Origin: Bacteroidales bacterium | GTDB taxonomy: Bacteria > Bacteroidota > Bacteroidia > Bacteroidales > WCHB1-69 | Assembly: GCA_017616775.1 (NCBI GenBank) | Contig: JAFZXM010000052.1 | Coordinates: 1-64,000 of the forward strand | DNA length: 64,000 bases | Reading direction: 5' to 3' | Part shown: one piece after another, positions 7,182 to 16,100 of the stretch | Layout of the letters: each line of letters starts with the position of its first letter | How positions within the stretch are numbered: the first letter of the stretch is position 1 | Notes under the pieces: generated by a model | Databases searched by the model: none | Told to the model about the DNA's origin: nothing | What the model saw: only the letters and a program-made list of their open reading frames with translations | Translations under genes and position numbers: made by a program

Positions 7182-7216
7182 CTTGTTTTGTTAAAGGGGG
7201 TTGTCAAGCACCCCTG
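7182..7216 (-). promoter_or_regulatory. preQ1-I riboswitch controlling the que operon
   Basis: The minus-strand leader forms an H-type pseudoknot. Stem P1 pairs 7215-7211 (AGGGG) with 7199-7195 (CCCCT). The loop holds CTTG (7208-7205), which pairs with CAAG (7185-7182) at the end of an A-rich tail. One extra C at 7200 sits before the 3' arm of P1, where the cytosine that pairs with preQ1 lies in known riboswitches. The parts AACCCC and TTAACAAAACAAG agree base for base with the Thermoanaerobacter tengcongensis preQ1 aptamer as I remember it. The 3' end is three bases from the queC start codon, which fits translational control. Confidence 0.87.
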
Positions 7217-7240
7217 TGAATGTTTGTTTAATCCAAAATG

Positions 7241-7248
7241 CAAAGGTA
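7241..7248 (-). promoter_or_regulatory. TAnnTTTG promoter element of the que operon
   Basis: The minus strand reads TACCTTTG. Transcription starting a few bases downstream gives a leader of about 55 bases, just enough to hold the preQ1 aptamer at 7182-7216. Confidence 0.75.
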
Positions 7249-7371
7249 GCAGTTATTTTTGTAATATATTGTTTTTTTGTCGATTATTTTTTATCGTTTT
7301 ATGCAATCATAAGGCTGTCATGTCGGAATACGTGCATTTGGCACACATTGGCAGGAGTGCGGGGGGGCATA

Positions 7372-8670
7372 CTATACCACTTCCGCTACCGTGAAAGTGC
7401 TTCCGCCGACAAATATCACATCCTGTGCCGATGCCTGCCGCTTGGCGGCGCGCAGTGCGGATTTTACGCTCACATAGTGCTTGCCGTAGAGTTGATAGCG
7501 GGCGGCTTCAAGTTGGAGCTCTTTGGCGTTTTTGCCGCGGGGAATATCGGCTTTGCAGAAATAATAGCGTGCATCTTTGGGCAGATAAGGCAGCATGTGC
7601 GACAGGTCTTTGTCGTTCACCACCCCCAATACTATGTGCAAACGCTGATAGTCTAATTGTGCCAATTGTCTGCATATCAGTTGTATTCCGGCTTCATTGT
7701 GTCCGGTATCGGTAATGACTAAAGGGCAGGTTTGCAATATTTGCCATCGTCCTGTAAGGCCGGTGTTGTCAATGCACTTGGTGATACCGGCTTGCACCGC
7801 TTTTTTGGGGAACATGTCGGTTCCTATTATTTTACAAGCGGCAAGTAAGGTTTTTATATTTTTTTCTTGGCACAGTCCTGCCAAAGGTGAATTGATATGC
7901 CGGTATAAGGTTTTATTGTTTTCCAGCACATCGCAATGCAGATGAAAGGCATTGTCTTGCAGAACTATCTCCGTATTTTGCAATTGAAAAGTCCGGTCGG
8001 CAAAACATAAGGGGGCGTGTTTCTCTTTTGCGATTTGTTCGAATACGGGTTGGGTTTGCGGGTGCGTTTCGCCTATCACCACAGGGACAAAAGGCTTGAT
8101 GATGCCGGCTTTTTCTTTGGCTATATCAGGTAAAGTGTTTCCTAAAAATTGTGTGTGGTCAAAACTGATATTGGTAATAACACTCAGCAGGGGCGTGATT
8201 ACGTTGGTGGAGTCCAAGCGTCCGCCCATCCCGACTTCTATCACGGCGATATCTGTATTTTGTTGTGCAAAATAGGAGAAAGCCAAAGCTACGGTCATTT
8301 CAAAAAACGACGGTTGTATGTCGGCAAACAGTTTTTTATATTGTTCAACGAATGATACTATATATTTTCGGGGTATTTTATTGCCGTTGATGCGTATTCG
8401 TTCTCTGAAATCTTTTAGGTGGGGAGAGGTATAGAGTCCTGTTTTGTATCCGGATTCCTGTGCTATGGATGCCAAGGTGTGCGAAACAGACCCTTTTCCG
8501 TTGGTGCCGGCCACATGTATGGATTTAAAAGCCTTTTCGGGGTGTCCCAAAGCTTCCATAAGGGCAAGAGTGTTGTTGAGGTCCGATTTGTAGGCGGCAG
8601 CCCCGATTCTTTGATATACAGGTAAACTGTTGAATAGAAAGTGCAGTGTTTCTTTATATGTCATCGGCAT
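7372..8670 (-). CDS. folC: Folylpolyglutamate synthase/dihydrofolate synthase (FolC)
   Basis: FolC adds glutamate to dihydropteroate and to folates, using ATP. The 432-residue protein has the Mur-ligase fold: P-loop G-T-N-G-K-G-S-V near residue 53, the G-L-Y-T-S-P-H-L folate-binding segment, V-I-E-V-G-M-G-G-R-L-D-S-T-N, and a C-terminal domain ending in F-V-G-G-S-T-F-T-V-A-E. I start it at 8670, where ATG overlaps the tonB stop (TAATG); an ATG two codons later (8664) is equally possible. An in-frame upstream extension lies inside tonB and is unlikely to be used. It is the last gene of exbB-exbD-tonB-folC, a conserved Bacteroidota order. Confidence 0.94.
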   Translation of the reverse strand: MPMTYKETLHFLFNSLPVYQRIGAAAYKSDLNNTLALMEALGHPEKAFKSIHVAGTNGKGSVSHTLASIAQESGYKTGLYTSPHLKDFRERIRINGNKIPRKYIVSFVEQYKKLFADIQPSFFEMTVALAFSYFAQQNTDIAVIEVGMGGRLDSTNVITPLLSVITNISFDHTQFLGNTLPDIAKEKAGIIKPFVPVVIGETHPQTQPVFEQIAKEKHAPLCFADRTFQLQNTEIVLQDNAFHLHCDVLENNKTLYRHINSPLAGLCQEKNIKTLLAACKIIGTDMFPKKAVQAGITKCIDNTGLTGRWQILQTCPLVITDTGHNEAGIQLICRQLAQLDYQRLHIVLGVVNDKDLSHMLPYLPKDARYYFCKADIPRGKNAKELQLEAARYQLYGKHYVSVKSALRAAKRQASAQDVIFVGGSTFTVAEVV

Positions 8671-9443
8671 TATTGCAGAACAAAACGATAGGTGATGGTG
8701 CCCCGTTCTTCGGCATTGGCGTTGGCTTTGCTTTGGAACAGTGAATTGCGGGCGGCTTCTTCGCAGGCTTCCCATACGTGAGGGTCGGTAATGGTGGTGC
8801 CTCTTACGCCGGCCTTGGCATATACCACTTTTCCTTCGGGGTTGGCTCTGAATTCAACTATTACTATTCCGTTGAGGTTGTTCTTGGATTTGGGAAAGGC
8901 TTTTTTGATAACAGGGCGTCCGTTGAGGAAAAATCCGTCACCGTCGCTGTTTCCTACGCCGCTGCCGTTTCCGGAGCCTATTCCGCTACCCGAGCCGCTG
9001 CCTGTACCGCTGCCGTTTCCGCTGCCTGTGCCTGTACCCGAATTGTTGGTGTTGCGTTTAAACAACGCGTTTTGGTTAATGGTGGGAGCAGGCTCTTCCG
9101 TGGGCGCGGGGTCGGTAACGTTGGTGGTGCGGGCAGGCTTTACAGGTGTGGCGGTGTTCCTTCTGGAGGAAGGAAGAGCTGTTGTTTCTTCCTGATCTTG
9201 CGTAAGCAGTTTCTCCTGCGGAGCAGCTTGTGTGGAAGAGCTGGCAACGTGATGCGAACCGCCGCCGCCACCGCCCATGTCTATTTCTATACCGTATTCA
9301 GGAGGAGGGGGCACTTGATGCTTTAGCCCTAAAAATATAAAACACACCAATACTATTGCATGCAACAATATGGAAATGCCCAATGCAAATATTTTATATT
9401 TTTTATTCTCTCCTTCTTCGTCTTTGTAGCCGTAAACTGTCAT
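8670..9443 (-). CDS. tonB: TonB-family energy transducer
   Basis: TonB spans the periplasm and passes energy from ExbB/ExbD to outer-membrane receptors. The 257-residue protein has one N-terminal membrane helix (about 18-40), a P-P-P-P-E-Y-G-I-E-I start of the periplasmic part, a glycine run, a Thr/Pro/Glu-rich linker and then an unusual stretch of alternating Gly, Ser, Thr and Asn (about 135-165). The folded C-terminal domain covers about 175-257 (I-V-I-V-E-F-R-A-N-P-E-G-K-V). It lies two bases after exbD. The Gly-Ser linker takes the place of the Pro-Lys linker of proteobacterial TonB and may be a flexible spacer. Confidence 0.88.
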   Translation of the reverse strand: MTVYGYKDEEGENKKYKIFALGISILLHAIVLVCFIFLGLKHQVPPPPEYGIEIDMGGGGGGSHHVASSSTQAAPQEKLLTQDQEETTALPSSRRNTATPVKPARTTNVTDPAPTEEPAPTINQNALFKRNTNNSGTGTGSGNGSGTGSGSGSGIGSGNGSGVGNSDGDGFFLNGRPVIKKAFPKSKNNLNGIVIVEFRANPEGKVVYAKAGVRGTTITDPHVWEACEEAARNSLFQSKANANAEERGTITYRFVLQ

Positions 9444-9445
9444 AC

Positions 9446-9877
9446 TTAATCTTTCTTGGGAGCTGTAGCCAAAATTACTTTGTGCTGCTTGTTCTGCGTT
9501 TCGTTTACCGTGTTAACGGCATCTATTACATATACCAGGTTTTGTACGGGAACGCTTTTGTCGGCTCTGATTACCACCGATGCATCGTTTGCCTCAGCCT
9601 GCAGGCGTTCGTCCATGGCATTGGCCAATTCCCCTTCCGTAACGGGGATAATGGTTTTGCCTTGGCTGATGGTGTATTCTAAATTTTCATTGATATACAC
9701 TTCAAAACTTTGTTTGGATGCCGTTTTGCTGGAACTGTTGGGTAACAGTAGTTTTATGGCATTAGGACTTACCAATGTGGATGTTATCATAAAGAATATC
9801 AACAATAGGAAAACAAGGTCAGCTTGTGTTGACATGTTGAATTCCACCCCTGATTTGAATCTGGATTTGATAGCCAT
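9446..9877 (-). CDS. exbD: ExbD/TolR-family biopolymer transport protein
   Basis: ExbD is the periplasm-facing partner of the ExbB proton channel. The 143 residues hold a short basic cytoplasmic start, one membrane helix (about 17-37) whose T-Q-A-D-L-V-F-L motif carries the Asp that takes part in proton transfer, and a periplasmic domain (about 45-140) with V-V-I-R-A-D. It lies nine bases after exbB and two before tonB, so the three parts of the energy-transducing complex are made from one transcript. Confidence 0.94.
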   Translation of the reverse strand: MAIKSRFKSGVEFNMSTQADLVFLLLIFFMITSTLVSPNAIKLLLPNSSSKTASKQSFEVYINENLEYTISQGKTIIPVTEGELANAMDERLQAEANDASVVIRADKSVPVQNLVYVIDAVNTVNETQNKQHKVILATAPKKD

Positions 9878-9886
9878 AATATCGTC

Positions 9887-10576
9887 TTATTTTACGGGTT
9901 CGTGCAATAAATCCATAAATTCTGTGGCACGGGCTTCCAACAAAAATACCACGTGGTTGATTTTTGCCACCAAAGTATTGTAGCAGATATAACCGATGAT
10001 ACCTACCACCAAACCGCTGGCAGTGGTGATAAGGGCGGTGTAAATACCGCTGGCCAAATCTGCAATTTCCAAATTATTGCCGGCAGTAGACATATCATGG
10101 AAAGCAACGATCATACCGGTAACCGTACCCAAAAAACCCAACATGGGGGCGATACTGGCCAAGGTGGAAATAGTGCTCATGCCTTTTTCCAGGCGCGAAA
10201 CTTCCAATTGGCCTACATTGGATATGGTTTCATTAATATCCGATAAAGGCCGGCCTAAACGGGACAACCCTTTTTCTATCATGCGGGCGATGGGAGTGTT
10301 GGTGGCTTTGCATAAAGCCAAAGCGGAATCCAACCGGTTGTTGTGTATATTGTCACGAATATTGTTCATCAGATTAGTGTCGTCTTTTGACACTTTGTTA
10401 ATGGCCAAATATCTGTCTATAAAGATATAGACTATGATACACGATATGATGATAAGGGGAATGGTGATCCAAATACTGCCCTTGTCAAACAATAAACTGA
10501 TAATACTCAACTTTTCTTCATGCGGTTCTATCATTTCACTTACCGCATTTGCCTGTAATAAAATAGTATGCAACAT
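9887..10576 (-). CDS. exbB: MotA/TolQ/ExbB proton channel family protein
   Basis: ExbB forms the pentameric inner-membrane channel around ExbD that harvests the proton-motive force for TonB. The 229-residue protein has three membrane helices at about 30-52, 135-160 and 180-205. The segment between the first two is cytoplasmic. The A-P-M-L-G-F-L-G-T-V-T-G-M motif in the second helix and T-T-A-S-G-L-V-V-G in the third are family signatures. It is the first gene of exbB-exbD-tonB-folC and has its own TAnnTTTG promoter. Confidence 0.95.
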   Translation of the reverse strand: MLHTILLQANAVSEMIEPHEEKLSIISLLFDKGSIWITIPLIIISCIIVYIFIDRYLAINKVSKDDTNLMNNIRDNIHNNRLDSALALCKATNTPIARMIEKGLSRLGRPLSDINETISNVGQLEVSRLEKGMSTISTLASIAPMLGFLGTVTGMIVAFHDMSTAGNNLEIADLASGIYTALITTASGLVVGIIGYICYNTLVAKINHVVFLLEARATEFMDLLHEPVK

Positions 10577-10604
10577 TTTTTTTTATTTTTTTTGTCTATT
10601 TGTG

Positions 10605-10612
10605 CAAAAGTA
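10605..10612 (-). promoter_or_regulatory. TAnnTTTG promoter element of exbB
   Basis: The minus strand reads TACTTTTG, about 30 bases before the exbB start. No Fur-box-like dyad was seen next to it. Confidence 0.65.
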
Positions 10613-10785
10613 GTACTCTATATTTGATTTTAATCTTAATTCAATGCACTTTTTTCAACATTTTTTTGTGAATAGCACAAAGATGTTCGGGAGAGGAAAA
10701 ACGGCGGAATGATTGCCGGTTTTTTTGTTTATAAACATGTTAATAACTATGCTTGTTTTTTTCGCTGTGTTTCCTAAAAAAATTT

Positions 10786-10793
10786 TATCTTTG
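10786..10793 (+). promoter_or_regulatory. TAnnTTTG promoter element of gyrB
   Basis: The plus strand reads TATCTTTG, 33 bases before the gyrB ATG at 10827. This supports the shorter start, because a start further upstream would put the promoter inside the gene. Confidence 0.7.
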
Positions 10794-10826
10794 TTTATTA
10801 TAGTAATAAATAGTAAACGCTTAATT

Positions 10827-12797
10827 ATGAGTGAAAATGAAAATGTAGACATGGTATCGCGGACCAATTACGATGCTAGTAATATACAAGTGTTGGAAGG
10901 CTTGGAAGCGGTACGCAAGCGTCCTGCCATGTATATCGGTGATATAGGCGAAAGAGGTTTGCATCATTTGGTATATGAAGTGGTGGATAATTCTATTGAT
11001 GAAGCTTTGGCAGGTTATTGCCACAATATAGAAGTGTGTATACATCCCGATAATTCCATCAGTGTTTTGGATGACGGAAGGGGTATTCCCACCGACATGC
11101 ACGCTAAAGAAAAACGCTCAGCCCTGGAAGTGGTGCTTACCGTATTGCATGCAGGCGGTAAATTCGACAAGGGCTCATATAAAGTATCCGGCGGTTTGCA
11201 CGGCGTGGGCGTTTCGTGTGTGAACGCCTTGTCAAAATATCTGCGCGCGGAAGTATATAGAGACGGCAAACATTATGTGCAGGAATATAGTTACGGTAAG
11301 CCGAGTTATCCCGTAAAAGTGGTGGGAGATTCCGACAAACATGGTACTTATATCTATTTTACACCGGATGACTCCATATTTTCCACCACCATATACAAAT
11401 ACGACACTTTGGCTGCCCGTATGCGTGAATTGGCCTATTTGAATAAAGGCATACGTCTCCATATTAAGGATATGCGTGAAGTGGCAGAAGATGAAAAACA
11501 GCCCGAAAATGTGTTCTATTCGGAAAACGGATTGAAAGATTTTATCAATTATCTGGATAGCACGGGTAAAGAAAAACTGATGAAGGAACCCATTTGCATA
11601 GAAGGGGAAGAAAATGGGGTGCCCGTGGAAATAGCCATGCAATATAATGTGTCGTATTCCGAAAATCTGCATTCGTATGTAAACAATATCAATACTATAG
11701 AAGGCGGTACGCATTTAACCGGTTTTCGCCGCGGGCTTACCAAAACCTTAAAAGAATATGCAGAACAAAAAGGCTTGTTGGCTAAATTGAAATTCGACAT
11801 AGACCCTGCCGATTTCCGCGAGGGACTCACCGCGGTGGTATCGGTAAAAGTATCCGAACCGCAATTTGAAGGACAAACCAAAACCAAGCTCGGCAACGGG
11901 GAAGTGGATCCGATAGTGGCCAAAATAGTCAACCGCATGCTCTCTCTTTATTTGGAAGAACATCCGCAGGAAGCCCGCACTATTGTCGATAAAGTGATAT
12001 TGGCGGCACAGGCCCGTCATGCCGCACGCAAGGCAAGAGAGCTGGTGCAGCGTAAAGGTGTCTTGTCGGGTTCGGGCTTGCCGGGCAAATTGTCCGATTG
12101 CTCCGATAAAAATCCTGAAAATTGCGAACTCTTTATAGTGGAGGGTGATTCCGCAGGAGGTACCGCCAAACAAGGAAGAGACAGTAAAATTCAAGCCATA
12201 TTGCCTTTAAGAGGTAAAATATTAAATGTGGAAAAAGCTCCCCGTCATCATGTTTTGGACAATGAGGAAATCAGAAATATCTATACCGCTTTGGGCGTAA
12301 GCATAGGCACGGCTGAAGACAGTTCCGCTTTGAATATGGAAAAAATCCGTTATCATAAAGTCATCATCATGACCGATGCCGATGTGGACGGCAGTCATAT
12401 CGCCACATTGCTGTTGACATTCTTCTATCGCTATATGCGGGAAATGATAGAAGCCGGATATATCTATATAGCCACACCGCCTTTGTATCAAATTAAAAAA
12501 GGCAAAGAAGAATTTTATTGTTGGACGGAAGAAGAACGCATAGCCCAAATCAATAAAATGCAGGAAGAAGGCAAATTAAAAGGTGTTCACGTGCAGCGTT
12601 ACAAAGGTTTGGGCGAAATGAACGATACCCAGTTGTGGGAAACCACCATGGATCCGGCCCGCAGAACCCTGCGTCAAGTGAGCATGCAAAGTGCTATGCA
12701 GGCAGACTATATATTCTCCATGCTTATGGGCGATGACGTTCCCCCGCGCAGGGAATTTATAGAACAAAATGCCCGCTATGCCAATATAGACGCGTAA
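10827..12797 (+). CDS. gyrB: DNA gyrase subunit B
   Basis: GyrB supplies the ATPase of gyrase, which introduces negative supercoils. The 656-residue protein has the GHKL ATPase domain (N-D motif in V-V-D-N-S-I-D-E-A, G-R-G-I-P, G-G-L-H-G-V-G), the transducer domain with Q-T-K-T-K-L-G, and the TOPRIM domain with E-G-D-S-A-G-G-T-A and D-A-D-V-D-G-S-H-I. The C-terminal G-Y-K-G-L-G-E-M type motif (Y-K-G-L-G-E-M-N) is present. The length and lack of the proteobacterial insertion suit Bacteroidota. A ParE identity is less likely from the motif details but not excluded. The ATG at 10827 follows the promoter; a longer open frame from 10713 adds a hydrophobic stretch that GyrB does not have. Confidence 0.93.
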   Translation: MSENENVDMVSRTNYDASNIQVLEGLEAVRKRPAMYIGDIGERGLHHLVYEVVDNSIDEALAGYCHNIEVCIHPDNSISVLDDGRGIPTDMHAKEKRSALEVVLTVLHAGGKFDKGSYKVSGGLHGVGVSCVNALSKYLRAEVYRDGKHYVQEYSYGKPSYPVKVVGDSDKHGTYIYFTPDDSIFSTTIYKYDTLAARMRELAYLNKGIRLHIKDMREVAEDEKQPENVFYSENGLKDFINYLDSTGKEKLMKEPICIEGEENGVPVEIAMQYNVSYSENLHSYVNNINTIEGGTHLTGFRRGLTKTLKEYAEQKGLLAKLKFDIDPADFREGLTAVVSVKVSEPQFEGQTKTKLGNGEVDPIVAKIVNRMLSLYLEEHPQEARTIVDKVILAAQARHAARKARELVQRKGVLSGSGLPGKLSDCSDKNPENCELFIVEGDSAGGTAKQGRDSKIQAILPLRGKILNVEKAPRHHVLDNEEIRNIYTALGVSIGTAEDSSALNMEKIRYHKVIIMTDADVDGSHIATLLLTFFYRYMREMIEAGYIYIATPPLYQIKKGKEEFYCWTEEERIAQINKMQEEGKLKGVHVQRYKGLGEMNDTQLWETTMDPARRTLRQVSMQSAMQADYIFSMLMGDDVPPRREFIEQNARYANIDA

Positions 12798-12815
12798 TAA
12801 TAATATTTTGTTGTG

Positions 12816-12851
12816 ATGCATGTGTGACTTTTGTTGCACATGCATTTTTTT
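12816..12851 (+). terminator. Rho-independent terminator of gyrB
   Basis: Bases 12816-12824 pair exactly with 12837-12845, followed by a T run (12845-12851). It lies 18 bases after the gyrB stop and ends just before the start of the next gene. Confidence 0.85.
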
Positions 12852-12865
12852 ATGAGTATAAGAAT

Positions 12866-13477
12866 ATGAAGATTATATGTATAGGCATGAATTATGGAAC
12901 CCATATCCGGGAAATGGGGCATGAATTTCCGGAAAAACCGGTGTTTTTTCTCAAACCGGATACATCCATCATACAACGTAACAGACCCTTTTTTTTACCC
13001 GAGTTCAGTCAAAATGTACAATATGAATTGGAATTGGTGGTGAGAATATGCAAAGTGGGCAAATGTATTCAAAAAAAATTCGCTCCCACCTATTATTCCG
13101 AAATAGCATTGGGTATAGATTTTACCGCTAGGGATATACAAAAAGAATGTATTGCAAACGGGCATCCGTGGACTATAGCCAAAGGCTTTGACGGCTCTGC
13201 ACCTGTAAGCGCTTTTGTTCCCAAAAGCAATTACAAAGATATCCGTAATATTAATTTTTCTCTGTTACTCAACGGCAAAGAAGTGCAGCACGGAAATACT
13301 TCACAAATGATATTCAGTGTGGATGACATTATTTGTCATATATCGGAATATTGTACGCTCAAAATGGGAGACCTTCTCTTTACCGGCACTCCGCAGGGAG
13401 TAGGGCAGGTGAAAATAGGAGACCATCTGCAAGCCTATTTGGAAAACAGGTGCATGATGGATTTTTATGTGAGATAA
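12866..13477 (+). CDS. Fumarylacetoacetate hydrolase family protein
   Basis: Members of this family cleave or decarboxylate beta-keto acids such as acylpyruvates and fumarylpyruvate, using Mg2+ or Mn2+. The 203-residue protein is close to the compact YcgM/FAHD1 size. It shows the N-terminal C-I-G-M-N-Y-G-x-H-I motif, F-F-L-K-P, the metal-binding glutamates in Y-E-L-E-L-V-V, A-L-G-I-D-F-T-A-R-D, the K-G-F-D region and the late D-L-L-F-T-G-T-P-Q-G-V-G motif. The ATG at 12866 follows the gyrB terminator directly, so it must have a promoter overlapping the terminator or rely on read-through. An oxaloacetate or acylpyruvate decarboxylase role is likely but not specific. Confidence 0.88.
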   Translation: MKIICIGMNYGTHIREMGHEFPEKPVFFLKPDTSIIQRNRPFFLPEFSQNVQYELELVVRICKVGKCIQKKFAPTYYSEIALGIDFTARDIQKECIANGHPWTIAKGFDGSAPVSAFVPKSNYKDIRNINFSLLLNGKEVQHGNTSQMIFSVDDIICHISEYCTLKMGDLLFTGTPQGVGQVKIGDHLQAYLENRCMMDFYVR

Positions 13478-13514
13478 TTTCATGACCGCCGTATTCGGCA
13501 ATCACCATTGCTGA

Positions 13515-16037
13515 TTAATACATCATATCGTCATTGCTTTCGTCATCTATGGTTTGACGTCTGCGCTGTTTCATCTTATAGTTGGAGAAAGTGTAGGTGA
13601 GTGTGAGCGACACTTGCCGCGAATCTCTCCAGCTGTCCATCACACTTTCGTAATAGGATGTGCTTGAACTTCCATAGGATACCACATGTGTTTGTTGGCT
13701 ATTGAAGACGTCGCGCACTTGCAACGATAACGACAATGTTTTATTGAGGAAAGATTTTTTTATACCGAAATCCACACTCCACCGCGGATTCATGATTCCT
13801 TGTCCGGCACCGCCGCTTTCAAAGCCCATGCTGTTGAGGGTGATGGTTCTTGACCTGTAGTTGGCCGACAGCTGTATGGTAAAATCCAAAGGCAGAATAA
13901 AGGTGTTGTTCCAACGGATGTTCCATGAAAAATTGTTGCGTAATGAAGCATCGTACAGGGTGTCGTTGACGATGGTTTGGAAAAAGCTTGCGTTGGTGTT
14001 CATATTCCAAAATTTCCATAATCCTTGTTGGTAGGAGAGCTCTATACCATAGGAGTGGCTGCTGTGCAGGTTTTGAAAGGAGGTGTATGTGGTGGAGTCG
14101 TTAATAAGGGTGGTGTATTGGGTGATAATATCATAGCGATAGCGATAGAATACGCTGGCAGACACCGTGGATTTTTTGTATTGCATCAAATAGCCCAAAT
14201 CAAGGGAATGTGTGAATTCGGGGCGAAGCTTGCGGTTACCCTGCCGTAAATTCAATTTGTCCATGTCGTTTAAAAACGGATTAAGCTGCATGCCTCTGGG
14301 ACGTCCTACACGCATGCTGTAGCTGAGTTGTAAGGAATGGATGTCGTTGAAATCGTAACGGAGGTGAACGGTGGGGAATACATTAAAATAGGTAGCGGTG
14401 TATTTGCTGCTGTCGGATATGATATTGGCTTTTTCCAATGCGGAAATATTATTGGCCAATTCAAAGCGCACGCCGAGCTGATATTTGAATTTTTTGCGTA
14501 TGCTGTTGGAATATATTAAATAAGCTGCGTTGATGATATCGGTATATAATGCCGATTCCCTGCGGGAAGTGTCTTCGGTGCGGCTTTCTTTTTGATCGCC
14601 TGTATAATAAGCGTAATTGTTTTTATCGTGTTTGTATCGTATTTTGTATCCGCTTTCCAAACGGCCGCCATTGCCGATAGGGGTGACAAAATCTAATTGC
14701 GCATTGGTCATTAACATGTTTGTTACAGAAAGATTGCCTTCGTAATAGTTTATTTCGTGGGGATAATAATAGGTTTTGTCGATATTGTTTTCATTGTTGT
14801 TGCCGTGGCTGGAAAAAAAGATATCCACCGTAAGTTCCCTGCCTTTTACCTTGGGTGAGGTGTGGGTGTAGTTGAAAGAGGCATTGTATCCGTTGGAAGG
14901 TTTTGCCGGTGAATTGGATATTTGGTGATAATAGGATGTGGTGTCGTTCAGGATATTGCGGGTGAGGGAGGTGATTTCATTGTCATGGGCATGGGAACGG
15001 CGGTGATAACCGAATTCAAAAGAGATGGAATTATAATCGTTGATAAAATAATCCAATCCGGCTCTTACGTTATGCGGACCGCCGCCACCGCTGCCGATGG
15101 ATTGTTGTTGCAATATGGTGGTGTCTTGATTGAAGACATTGGTTCTGGTCATTTCGCTGGTATTGTGCATGCCCCAGTGAAAATAATTGTAGCTGGCAAA
15201 CAAATTGACTTTGTTCATGCGGAAGTTAAGGTTAATGCCCCCGTTGTATTTGTTGAAATATACATGTTTGTTGTCATCGCTGATACCACCGCTGATGTTG
15301 GCGGAGATATTAAATCCCAATGTTTTTTTCTTTTTCAGCACCACATTGATAATACCCGAAATGCCGTCGGGTTCATAGCGGGCCGACGGATTGGTGACCA
15401 CCTCCACGCTTTCTATCATGTCGGCAGGAATTTCATCCATGGTGAGATTGGTGGGCCTGCCGTCTATGAGTATGGTCACGCTTGTGCTGCCCCTAAGGCT
15501 TACATTGCCGTCAAGGTCTATCGATACAGAGGGAATGTTTTCCAATATGTCCGCCCCTGTGGAACCTTCGGTAACAATGCTTTTGTCCACATTGAACACA
15601 CGTTTGTCCAAATTGGTTTGTATCATCTCCCGTTCGGCAGTCACTTTCACTTCTTTTAACTGACGGGTGTTGGTGTTGATTTTTTGACTGCCTATATTGA
15701 CAACGGGCTGTTCGGGACCTACGGTTACATTGTTGACAAATATGGATTTGTAGCCTATAAAACCTATTCTCACTATATATGTTCCGAAAGGCACGTCGGT
15801 AATGGTGGTTTGTCCTTTTTCATTGGAAATGCCTCCTGCCACCATGGCGGAGTCAACAGGATTGAGCACCGTGACGGTGGCATATTCCAAGGCGGAGTTA
15901 TTGTCATCCACTATGGTGCATACTATGCTTCCCTTAGGCTGGTCTGGAAAGGGCTGTGCAAAAGAGCGCACAGCGCAAAAGAGGATGATACATATAAGGG
16001 TGAGTGCTTTATTGTGATGTTTATTGTATGTTTGCAT
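13515..16037 (-). CDS. Outer-membrane beta-barrel receptor (CarboxypepD_reg/plug/OMP_b-brl_3)
   Basis: This 840-residue protein starts with a signal peptide (about 1-27). Next come a carboxypeptidase-regulatory-like beta-sandwich (about 35-120, I-V-D-D-N-N-S-A-L-E-Y-A-T-V), a TonB-receptor plug (about 130-240, with V-S-L-R-G-S-T-S-V-T-I-L-I-D-G-R-P and N-P-S-A-R-Y-E-P-D-G) and a long C-terminal beta-barrel of the OMP_b-brl_3 type. The barrel is rich in aromatic residues and alternating strands. It ends with a charged R-R-R-Q tail rather than the usual terminal aromatic residue, which is common in this subfamily. The substrate is unknown, and no SusD partner is present. It faces the FAH-family gene, with 37 bases between the two stops. 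Confidence 0.87.
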   Translation of the reverse strand: MQTYNKHHNKALTLICIILFCAVRSFAQPFPDQPKGSIVCTIVDDNNSALEYATVTVLNPVDSAMVAGGISNEKGQTTITDVPFGTYIVRIGFIGYKSIFVNNVTVGPEQPVVNIGSQKINTNTRQLKEVKVTAEREMIQTNLDKRVFNVDKSIVTEGSTGADILENIPSVSIDLDGNVSLRGSTSVTILIDGRPTNLTMDEIPADMIESVEVVTNPSARYEPDGISGIINVVLKKKKTLGFNISANISGGISDDNKHVYFNKYNGGINLNFRMNKVNLFASYNYFHWGMHNTSEMTRTNVFNQDTTILQQQSIGSGGGGPHNVRAGLDYFINDYNSISFEFGYHRRSHAHDNEITSLTRNILNDTTSYYHQISNSPAKPSNGYNASFNYTHTSPKVKGRELTVDIFFSSHGNNNENNIDKTYYYPHEINYYEGNLSVTNMLMTNAQLDFVTPIGNGGRLESGYKIRYKHDKNNYAYYTGDQKESRTEDTSRRESALYTDIINAAYLIYSNSIRKKFKYQLGVRFELANNISALEKANIISDSSKYTATYFNVFPTVHLRYDFNDIHSLQLSYSMRVGRPRGMQLNPFLNDMDKLNLRQGNRKLRPEFTHSLDLGYLMQYKKSTVSASVFYRYRYDIITQYTTLINDSTTYTSFQNLHSSHSYGIELSYQQGLWKFWNMNTNASFFQTIVNDTLYDASLRNNFSWNIRWNNTFILPLDFTIQLSANYRSRTITLNSMGFESGGAGQGIMNPRWSVDFGIKKSFLNKTLSLSLQVRDVFNSQQTHVVSYGSSSTSYYESVMDSWRDSRQVSLTLTYTFSNYKMKQRRRQTIDDESNDDMMY

Positions 16038-16100
16038 AAAAATAAGTTTACTATTAATTATACCAAGACAATATTATATGTTAAAAGTAAAAAAAAACAA

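Noticed and set aside
8778..9326. 182-codon open frame opposite tonB
   Set aside because: It arises from the repetitive Gly-Ser coding of the TonB linker read backwards; low-complexity and without a family match.
10713..10826. Upstream extension of the gyrB frame
   Set aside because: The extra 38 residues are hydrophobic, do not occur in GyrB, and include the promoter element at 10786-10793.
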